In this document: positions 1 through 4,607 of the stretch, piece after piece | How the letters are laid out: each line of letters starts with the position of its first letter | How positions within the stretch are numbered: the stretch's first letter is position 1 | Virus record (IMG/VR): IMGVR_UViG_3300000651_000005 | Span: 1-32,570 of that record | Length of the DNA stretch: 32,570 nucleotides | Source: a virus | Direction: 5' to 3' (one strand) | The notes under the pieces: model-generated | The model's input: the letters and a program-made list of their open reading frames with translations, nothing else | Database searches by the model: none | What the model was told of the DNA's origin: nothing | Translations under genes and position numbers: made by a program

Positions 1-16
1 ACATCCTGATACGGCT

Positions 17-45
17 GGGCGCCAGAAGCATTACTCCTGGCGCCC
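17..45 (-). terminator. GC-rich hairpin after the leftward gene
   Basis: GGGCGCCAG (17-25) and CTGGCGCCC (37-45) form a perfect 9-bp stem around an 11-base loop. It lies six bases past the stop of the leftward gene at 51-512. There is no run of U on either side, so it is not a textbook intrinsic terminator; it may protect the 3' end or block readthrough. The right arm overlaps one copy of the dispersed CTCCTGGC octamer. Confidence 0.5.
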
Positions 46-50
46 GTTCG

Positions 51-512
51 TTACGCACTCACCTGTGTTGTCGTCACAGGCTTCTTGGCAGTCCGTGTCT
101 TCTTGGCATTCGCCTTGACAGCAGCCTTGCTATCTTCCGGAGAATACCAAACGAAAGTCTCGGACGCACCAGCCTTGGGACGCGTGCCGTTCAAAGCCTT
201 GGCCTTGACGGCATTGTCCTCAATCATCTTGGCAGCAATAACCTGCGCTTCCGTCTTGCTGGTGTAAGAACCAACGAGACGAACAACGTGCTTATTGCGG
301 CCATACTGGCGAATGCTGTCGTGAATCGGCTGGTTAAAGTTTGCGTCCCTCGAACCAACAACCAGCAAGTTAAGCAGTGCTGTGCTGCTGATGTTCTTGC
401 GAACGGACACATACTTGCCGCCGTTTGCATCGCAGCTAACCACGTAGATGTGGTACACCGGAGTAGCCTTGGCGATCAGACCAGCAACCTTAGAAGCAGG
501 AACCTTAGACAT
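51..512 (-). CDS. Basic protein with degenerate GIY-YIG-like pattern, function unknown
   Basis: A 153-residue protein encoded leftward, opposite to nearly all other genes. ATG at 512 follows an AGAAAGG-type ribosome site. Residues 18-100 resemble the spacing of GIY-YIG nucleases: HIY at 21-23, YVS at 34-36 (in place of YIG), IRQYG at 67-71, then EAQVIAAKMI at 88-97. The position where the family usually has its catalytic glutamate is alanine (A93), so a working nuclease is unlikely. Residues 125-153 are Lys/Ala/Thr-rich (for example AKKTRTAKKP), like histone H1 or HU tails, suggesting nucleic-acid binding. Lysine codons are nearly all AAG, and AAC, ATC and TAC are favoured, unlike the AT-rich replication genes; this fits strong expression or a different origin. 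The fold assignment is inference; the reading frame itself is well supported. Confidence 0.8.
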   Translation of the reverse strand: MSKVPASKVAGLIAKATPVYHIYVVSCDANGGKYVSVRKNISSTALLNLLVVGSRDANFNQPIHDSIRQYGRNKHVVRLVGSYTSKTEAQVIAAKMIEDNAVKAKALNGTRPKAGASETFVWYSPEDSKAAVKANAKKTRTAKKPVTTTQVSA

Positions 513-520
513 TGTGTTAG

Positions 521-634
521 CCTTTCTAGGATTACCCTCTGTGTTATCAGGCTTGGGACTGTCATGTGCCCGACCATTCGGACACTATGGCCACATTACA
601 GTGCCCACCCGGAGGTGAGCACCGCCTAGAAAGG
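521..634. repeat. Inverted repeat CCTTTCTAGG ... CCTAGAAAGG
   Basis: The perfect 10-bp inverted repeat has arms at 521-530 and 625-634. The left arm, read on the minus strand, is the ribosome-binding leader of the leftward gene (CCTAGAAAGG, then 8 bases, then ATG). The right arm puts the same leader on the plus strand, followed by ACA-ATG at 639 and a five-codon ORF (MDLDT, stop at 656). It looks like a duplicated, inverted 5' leader, either a leader peptide or a relic of a lost divergent gene. Confidence 0.5.
601..622. repeat. Hairpin
   Basis: GTGCCCACC (601-609) pairs with GGTGAGCAC (614-622), with one mismatch and a four-base loop. It lies just upstream of the mini-ORF at 639. It may be a transcript-level structure, for example attenuating rightward transcription, but there is no U run. 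Confidence 0.4.
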
Positions 635-695
635 AACAATGGATTTGGATACCTGAACTAAGTCCAACGCTTAGCCACCTACCTTGATCGTTTGT

Positions 696-756
696 GTATC
701 TACGCGATGACCTGCGCCCGTAGGCTAGTTGGCGGCTTATCTCTATGCGTAGATAC
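696..756. repeat. Long-range 10-bp stem, possible structured RNA
   Basis: GTATCTACGC (696-705) is the perfect reverse complement of GCGTAGATAC (747-756). The 41-base interval contains further complementary short segments (GCC/GGC blocks). In non-coding DNA this is a reasonable candidate for a folded RNA, but no known RNA family is recognised. Confidence 0.4.
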
Positions 757-1334
757 GCTCGTGTCAGGCAGACTTTCGTCCCTGGTATCCATTTAGTTGA
801 TTCAATTGTCAAAGAGTGCGGGAAGCCACGAATTCTAGCTGCGATGCGGAATGCCCCGGAATATCCTGGCGGACTATCGGCTGGACGCGCACCGGAGTGC
901 GGCTTACCCATTACCGATCCTGGACGGCAGGAGCGCGATATGCGCCCTAAATCCCCAGATCGCTGCCCCTAGGGTGGCCCTACGCCGGCCAGAAGAGACT
1001 GGCGCGATAGGTGCCCTAGGCGGCTGGACCTGCCCACCTAGCGCCAAAGGAGAGGCGCGACACGGGCGGTCCATCTAGAAACCTGATTCCCATTTGAAAG
1101 AGCGATAGGCGGTCCGGCTCTTCCGAACCCAGAAGAAGTCTAGCTGAAACCAGCCTTGATATCTATAGCGGCTTTTTAGACGAATCTTTGAATTTAGATC
1201 ACCAACCAATTTTGTAAAGAACAAACCGGGAACGAACAGCCCTACGAACCTGGGCACTAGGGTAGCACTGGGGTATCCCCTAGACGCCGCGTAGCCACAT
1301 CCTAGGCCCCATAGCGGCCAGGTCTAGGTGATCC

Positions 1335-1352
1335 GCTCCTGGCGCCAGGAGC
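1335..1352. repeat. 18-bp perfect palindrome made of two opposed octamers
   Basis: GCTCCTGGCGCCAGGAGC reads the same on both strands. It consists of CTCCTGGC (1336-1343) directly abutting GCCAGGAG (1344-1351). It is one of only two places where the dispersed octamer appears as an inverted pair. With no spacer, it could be a symmetric protein-binding site. Confidence 0.75.
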
Positions 1353-1458
1353 CTACCCAGAATTAAGGCCGGATCGGACTCATTGCCCGGGATTAGTCGC
1401 TGATCGGACCTATAAGCATGGATAGGTATACGTCCTGATCAATCAGGAAATGTAAACA

Positions 1459-1549
1459 TATACAAACGTATATACGAACGTATATACGAATATATATACG
1501 AATTGATTGACGCATACAAATTGATTGGGTATATACGAATTGATTGACG
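1459..1549. repeat. Iteron-like AT-rich direct repeat array
   Basis: Units starting TATAC(A/G)AA begin at 1459, 1471, 1483 and 1495, an exact 12-bp period. The later units are longer, with core ATAC(G/A)AATTGATTG: 1495-1512, 1513-1529 and 1532-1549, at 18-19 bp spacing. The array is sharply AT-rich beside GC-richer DNA. Such phased arrays are typical of initiator-binding iterons at replication origins or of repressor operators. The repeats have almost no spacers, so this is not a CRISPR array. The repeats are seen directly; their function is inferred. Confidence 0.75.
1507..1535 (+). promoter_or_regulatory. Candidate sigma70 promoter inside the iterons
   Basis: TTGACG (1507-1512) is separated by exactly 17 bases from TATATA (1530-1535). 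Both elements lie within the repeat array, so a protein bound to the repeats would control this promoter. Transcription would run right through a leader of about 150 bases to the gene at 1696. The adjoining repeat gives a second TTGACG at 1544-1549, with only a weak -10 match 17 bases further on. Confidence 0.5.
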
Positions 1550-1607
1550 TTAGCATATACCCGAAATAGTTATTGAGGCGGATTTACATGGCCTAGTGAC
1601 TAGACCG

Positions 1608-1653
1608 CTCCATCATTATGGAGTAGGCTTATCGTCTGGAAGCATTATGCTTC
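1608..1653 (+). promoter_or_regulatory. Two consecutive leader hairpins
   Basis: CTCCAT-CATT-ATGGAG (1608-1623) is a 6-bp stem with a four-base loop. GAAGCAT-T-ATGCTTC (1639-1653) is an odd palindrome. Both lie in the presumed 5' leader of the gene at 1696, about 40 and 70 bases before its start codon. The GAAGCATTA string also occurs in the loop region of the hairpin at 17-45. They may regulate mRNA stability or act with the boxA-like element just downstream. Confidence 0.4.
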
Positions 1654-1665
1654 TGGGGTGTCCGG

Positions 1666-1680
1666 CTTGTTCTTTGAAAT
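1666..1680 (+). promoter_or_regulatory. boxA-like antitermination element
   Basis: CTTGTTCTTTGAAAT resembles the boxA sequences of bacterial rRNA leaders (GTTCTTTGAAAA-type), which bind NusB/NusE. A similar string, CTCTTTGACAATTG, is present on the minus strand at about 800-813. The likeness is short and could be chance. It is noted because it sits in a leader directly before a gene. Confidence 0.25.
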
Positions 1681-1695
1681 TGTGAAGGAGACGTT

Positions 1696-2640
1696 ATGGC
1701 AAAACGTAGGAGCAAAACTTTGTCAGAGTATCAACATGTGCCCAATGTGCCAGAAAATTCGTTCCTACCTCCTGGCGCCCCGATGGCCAACACTGAAGCG
1801 ACCAATACTTCAGAAGCCCAAGGAACCCCAGAAGGATCGGAAGGCTACCCAGCAGTCCAAAACACAACGATGACTGCTGAAGAATTGAAGGCAAAAGAGG
1901 CTGCTGAAGCTGAAACGCGAGTCAATCGTGCCAAGCGTGCTACTGGCCCCCGTAGGCTCAATCCAAATGAGCGGAAGGTGGTTGGATGGTGGTTGGAAAA
2001 GTATATTGGGGAACACGACCCAATAGACAAGGAAGTGCCTTTCAGTGAAATTGACCATGACACAAAGGCATTTTTCCAGCCTTCCATGAAGGACAACGTT
2101 GTCCAGCGCGGCATCTTCAATGCTGTCTACGATACTGAGACACAGCAATTGAAGGCAGTAAAGCTCACCGAGATTGGAGCTACACTTTTCGCAGCACAAA
2201 TGCGTAAGTTGCCGCTCAATGATGGTGAGCCCAAGGGCAAAGTTACTCGTGGTATCCGCAAGACCAAAAGAGTATCGTCAGAAAATGGTGAAGAAGTTGT
2301 TAGCATCATTTATGATGATAATGTGCGTTTGCGGAAGCTTGCCGACAAAAACCCCAGGAGAGACAGAGTTCATGGTTGGTTCTCTTGGGAAATGTACGAA
2401 AATGGCATGACCTATCGCCAGTATCTGCGGAAGAAGTATGACGAAACTTGGACCACAGCTGGTGGTTCTGTGTTTAGTGGCCCACGCCGCGATCACTGGG
2501 AATGGGATCTGAACCACGGCTACACTGGTCTATACTATGCAGACCAGCCTGAGTTTTTGGAGGATGGATCTCCAAATCCGAAGTTCTGGTTCATTAACAA
2601 AATGAAGGAGGTCAAGACCAACGAACCTGCAACAGAATAA
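1696..2640 (+). CDS. Conserved-looking phage protein of unknown function
   Basis: A 314-residue soluble protein. ATG at 1696 is preceded by a strong GAAGGAG site. The first 90 residues are low complexity: basic at 1-8, then Pro/Glu/Thr/Ala-rich with an acidic Ala/Glu/Lys stretch near 60-85, probably disordered. Residues 88-314 are globular, with many Trp/Tyr/Arg (GWW near 95, HGWFSWEMYENG near 225, HWEWDLNHGYTGLYYADQ near 270-290). I recognise no catalytic motif. Codon use is more G/C-ending than in the replication genes, like that of the gene at 51-512, suggesting strong or early expression. It lies behind the iteron promoter and a hairpin-rich leader and is followed by a strong hairpin. It could be a single-strand-binding, recombination-associated or host-takeover protein, but nothing in the sequence decides this. 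Confidence 0.75.
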   Translation: MAKRRSKTLSEYQHVPNVPENSFLPPGAPMANTEATNTSEAQGTPEGSEGYPAVQNTTMTAEELKAKEAAEAETRVNRAKRATGPRRLNPNERKVVGWWLEKYIGEHDPIDKEVPFSEIDHDTKAFFQPSMKDNVVQRGIFNAVYDTETQQLKAVKLTEIGATLFAAQMRKLPLNDGEPKGKVTRGIRKTKRVSSENGEEVVSIIYDDNVRLRKLADKNPRRDRVHGWFSWEMYENGMTYRQYLRKKYDETWTTAGGSVFSGPRRDHWEWDLNHGYTGLYYADQPEFLEDGSPNPKFWFINKMKEVKTNEPATE

Positions 2641-2648
2641 CGTCTCTT

Positions 2649-2679
2649 GCTCCTGGCGCTCCCATCCGGCGCCAGGAGC
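2649..2679 (+). terminator. Strong hairpin built from an octamer inverted pair
   Basis: GCTCCTGGCGC (2649-2659) and GCGCCAGGAGC (2669-2679) form a perfect 11-bp stem with a nine-base loop, ten bases after the stop of the gene at 1696. The 3' flank lacks a U run. It may act as an mRNA 3' barrier or be a DNA site for whatever recognises the octamer. Confidence 0.5.
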
Positions 2680-2703
2680 GTCTCTTCATGTATGGAGGAT
2701 ACA

Positions 2704-2913
2704 ATGCCAAAGGTTGATGTCAGTTCATTAACGAATGAAGAAACAGCAGAGTTGCTTGAACAATTAATTGGTCTAGTGTCGTTTAATGCACTGAGAGATG
2801 CAATTGTGGAAAATCTTGATGCTGATATGTTGGAAGAATTAGCAATAGCATGTGAAGAGCAAGTTCAAGAACTGAGAGAAGCAGAAAATGAAGATGATGG
2901 AGATGAAGAATGA
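2704..2913 (+). CDS. Small acidic protein, unknown function
   Basis: A 69-residue, strongly acidic protein. A TTG-initiated reading is open from 2647 but would run through the hairpin. The ATG at 2704 follows a TATGGAGGATACA leader with a near-perfect ribosome site, so I choose it. Residues 10-60 look helical (ETAELLEQLIGLVSFNALRDAI, DMLEELAIACEEQVQEL), and the C-terminus is a run of Glu/Asp. This is typical of small early phage proteins or DNA mimics, but no family is recognised. Its stop overlaps the ATG of the next gene (ATGA), so the two are translationally coupled. Confidence 0.75.
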   Translation: MPKVDVSSLTNEETAELLEQLIGLVSFNALRDAIVENLDADMLEELAIACEEQVQELREAENEDDGDEE

Positions 2914-3056
2914 GTGATATAGAAAAGCAAGTTTTATTGAAGGCACGCGAATATGCAGATGTTCTAGGTTATTTTATGAATGGTGAGGTTGATTTAGAAA
3001 CATATCACAAAGCGGTAATGGAATTGTTGAGAGCAGCAGTTAAAATGGCAGAATAA
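2910..3056 (+). CDS. Small helical protein, unknown function
   Basis: A 48-residue ORF (begins MSDIEKQVLLKAREYAD, ends AAVKMAE) whose ATG overlaps the preceding stop codon (ATGA). The composition is mostly helix-forming, with two likely amphipathic helices, residues 1-22 and 31-47. It is followed after eight bases by a convincing terminator, closing this two-gene unit. Function is unknown; it may partner the acidic protein encoded just before it. Confidence 0.65.
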   Translation: MSDIEKQVLLKAREYADVLGYFMNGEVDLETYHKAVMELLRAAVKMAE

Positions 3057-3064
3057 TACAAATC

Positions 3065-3100
3065 GAGAGGCCAGAACGTATCTGGCCTCTCAGTTTGTTT
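3065..3100 (+). terminator. Rho-independent terminator
   Basis: GAGAGGCCAG (3065-3074) and CTGGCCTCTC (3082-3091) form a perfect 10-bp stem with a seven-base loop, followed by AGTTTGTTT. It directly follows the stop at 3056 and is the clearest intrinsic terminator in the window. It separates the left module from the replication genes. Confidence 0.85.
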
Positions 3101-3150
3101 CATGGGAAGGAAACGTTCAACAGAAAGAACAAGTGTCCGGCTCATTCTTA

Positions 3151-3168
3151 ACAGTCATTTTCGACTGT
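3151..3168. promoter_or_regulatory. Operator-like inverted repeat
   Basis: ACAGTC-ATTTTC-GACTGT is a perfect 6-bp inverted repeat with a six-base spacer, right after the second GTGTCCGGCT element. The size and spacing fit a dimeric repressor site. A short GC-rich region and a run of six T (3208-3213) follow before the end of the leftward gene. Confidence 0.35.
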
Positions 3169-3213
3169 CACGCGTATATAGCGCGGGAGGATCGCGCCCG
3201 TCTAGCGTTTTTT

Positions 3214-3492
3214 CTATATGTCTAATATTCTTATTTGAATTTGTTGCCAATTATCAACCAGCTTCTGGCCCTTGTCTGTTAGATGAACACTATCTTTATT
3301 GATATATTGAAAATCAATTCCTGCTTCACGATAAAAATTGAATATTGATTTAACCTTTTCTCCAAACAGTTCATCAAGATTATTGTTTGATAATGGAATA
3401 TTGTTGGTGTGACACCAATCAATTGTGCATAGCACCCACAGCATTGTAAGTTTATCAATAACTGTTACATTTGAATTCTGTGATCTTATCAT
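3214..3492 (-). CDS. Leftward 92-residue protein, unknown
   Basis: Reads leftward from ATG at 3492 to TAG at 3214. The sequence is protein-like, with a hydrophobic helix near residues 13-26 (KLTMLWVLCTIDWC), an Asn-rich loop, and a C-terminal HLTDKGQKLVDNWQQ (about 70-84) that looks like the last helix and wing of a small winged-helix domain. That suggests a transcription regulator, but weakly. It lies alone between two rightward units and is head-to-head with the primase promoter region, the position often held by a repressor or regulator. No clear ribosome site precedes the ATG. Confidence 0.55.
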   Translation of the reverse strand: MIRSQNSNVTVIDKLTMLWVLCTIDWCHTNNIPLSNNNLDELFGEKVKSIFNFYREAGIDFQYINKDSVHLTDKGQKLVDNWQQIQIRILDI

Positions 3493-3506
3493 AAAAGAAT
3501 TAAGGC

Positions 3507-3534
3507 TTTACGGTTACGTTATCCGCGCTATACT
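3507..3534 (+). promoter_or_regulatory. Candidate promoter for the replication genes
   Basis: TTTACG (3507-3512), 16 bases, then TATACT (3529-3534) is a fair sigma70 match, about 100 bases upstream of the primase start. The -35 overlaps a CGGTTA string (3511-3516) that recurs near 6.2-6.4 kb. The -10 is bracketed by a short CCGCG/CGCGG inverted repeat (3523-3543), so it may be a regulated promoter. Confidence 0.4.
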
Positions 3535-3549
3535 CGCTCGCGGAAAAGA

Positions 3550-3585
3550 GAACGCCAGCAACTCAGCGGTAAATTACTGGCGTTC
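3550..3585 (+). promoter_or_regulatory. Leader hairpin upstream of the primase gene
   Basis: GAACGCCAG (3550-3558) pairs with CTGGCGTTC (3577-3585), a perfect 9-bp stem with an 18-base loop. It lies between the candidate promoter and the ribosome site (GGGGAGG near 3612) of the primase. Position and strength suggest attenuation or mRNA stabilisation. Confidence 0.45.
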
Positions 3586-3629
3586 CAGGTTGCATTTTGC
3601 ACCTACCAAATAGGGGAGGAAACACCTAA

Positions 3630-4607
3630 ATGGCGCCCGCTATATACGACGATAGCGAAGAAAAAGCTAGTCCTAATTATAACACAGTTTGTGTTGCTTT
3701 AGCTCGTAATGGTAAAAGATTATGCAAGATAGTTTCTCCTGGCGGAGAAATCCCCTTTGATAATGCTTATTACTACAAATTCTTCAATGAACAAATAGAG
3801 TCATTACAAGATTTATTTCAATTAGTTCAGTATCTATTACATCGACCACAATGTTGTTTGATACGTGGTGTTGCTAAGGATGACAGTGTTCAAAGACAAA
3901 GACGATTGTTTCAAGGCGATTCAACTATTATTGAACAAGAACAGAACTGGTTTGCGTTAGATATTGATGGATTTAGCGAATCAACAGGAGATTTAAAGAT
4001 TGATCATCATAGAGTTCTCCTGGCGCTCAATATGAATGTGGAATCATTCGCAATACCTAGTGCTGGTTATTTGCGAAAACCAGGCATACATATCAGAATA
4101 TTTATGTGGAATCTATCTAAGGTAACATGCTCAGAATTGAAGAAGTATTTCACCAGATATAAAGATGTAGTAGATTTAGCACTCTTTCATCCTATCCAGC
4201 CTATCTATACTGCGCGGCCTTTATTTAATGGATGCTGCGATCCTTGTAATAAGTTATGGTCATGGCATATTAGTGATAATCAATTCGTTAATGTGCCAAA
4301 AATATACACAGATAGGTCTGGTAGACATGAAGAATTGTATACCAGAAAACAAGCTGATAGGTTTTTGAAAACTTTTCTTCGGAAAGTATTTCAAGACAGC
4401 GTTGCTTCTGGCCATAGGCATAGCTGGTTATTCGGAGTATCAGTAGCATTAGGCAAATGGATCGAACAGGACTTATTAGATGAAGAAGAAACAGTTGAAT
4501 TATTGTATCTAGCCACAGCAACATGGAAGGGTGACAGAAAGAAAGATATGCAAACTATACTTGACGGAATCAAACGGGGAAAACTGGCGATGGAGGGTGT
4601 AGTATGA
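3630..4607 (+). CDS. Archaeo-eukaryotic-type DNA primase
   Basis: A 325-residue protein, probably the phage primase that lays RNA primers for replication. The start at 3630 follows a GGGGAGGAAA site. Residues 106-114 (NWFALDIDG) carry the DxD metal-binding motif expected of AEP primases. Residues 144-158 (SAGYLRKPGIHIRIF) match the following Ser/Lys/His motif region, and TARPLF near 195 is also typical. The C-terminal 90 residues (HRHSWLFGVSVALGKWIE) resemble the helical domain linking primase to helicase in D5/VapE systems. The gene overlaps the helicase gene by four bases (ATGA), so the two are co-translated; elsewhere these are often one fused protein. Leu130-Leu131-Ala132 is encoded by CTC CTG GCG, a copy of the dispersed octamer in an AT-rich gene. 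Confidence 0.8.
   Translation: MAPAIYDDSEEKASPNYNTVCVALARNGKRLCKIVSPGGEIPFDNAYYYKFFNEQIESLQDLFQLVQYLLHRPQCCLIRGVAKDDSVQRQRRLFQGDSTIIEQEQNWFALDIDGFSESTGDLKIDHHRVLLALNMNVESFAIPSAGYLRKPGIHIRIFMWNLSKVTCSELKKYFTRYKDVVDLALFHPIQPIYTARPLFNGCCDPCNKLWSWHISDNQFVNVPKIYTDRSGRHEELYTRKQADRFLKTFLRKVFQDSVASGHRHSWLFGVSVALGKWIEQDLLDEEETVELLYLATATWKGDRKKDMQTILDGIKRGKLAMEGVV

Larger units (their letters stand above)
513..1695. other. 1.18-kb GC-richer intergenic region with many hairpins
   Basis: No frame here combines a ribosome site with coherent protein-like sequence, so I call no gene. The DNA from about 600 to 1440 is richer in G+C than the replication genes. It is full of short inverted repeats (601-622, 696-756, about 989-1004, 1335-1352) and of CTAG tetranucleotides (about 14 in 1 kb). 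From 1440 it changes abruptly to AT-rich iterons, followed by a leader with two hairpins before the gene at 1696. I see no tRNA cloverleaf with a recognisable T-arm. It could hold structured or regulatory RNAs, a replication origin or a terminus. Outside the sub-features listed separately, nothing further can be assigned. Confidence 0.6.
1658..3149 (+). repeat. Two-copy leader repeat GTGTCCGGCT(T/C)(G/A)TTCTT
   Basis: The 17-base string at 1658-1674 recurs at 3133-3149 with 15 of 17 identities. The first copy is 22 bases upstream of the ATG at 1696. The second follows a terminator and precedes a small inverted repeat at 3151-3168, with no rightward gene for almost 500 bases. It is likely a shared regulatory element, or the second copy is the leader of a deleted gene. 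Confidence 0.5.

Noticed and set aside
660-830. Fragment of an rRNA gene or tRNA (strings like GACTTTCGTCCCTG and CAATTGTCAAAGAG look rRNA-associated)
   Set aside because: The matches are short and not in a continuous rRNA order; no tRNA T-arm or cloverleaf was found. Kept only as a structured region.
1459-1549. CRISPR array
   Set aside because: The units are 12-19 bp and directly abutting, with no unique spacers of normal length; iterons or operators fit better.
2647-2703. TTG-initiated N-terminal extension of the acidic protein
   Set aside because: It would translate through the 11-bp hairpin and lacks a ribosome site; ATG 2704 has GGAGG at proper spacing.
3102-3302. 66-codon rightward frame after the terminator
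   Set aside because: It overlaps the better leftward gene, spans hairpins and regulatory repeats, and its composition is not protein-like.
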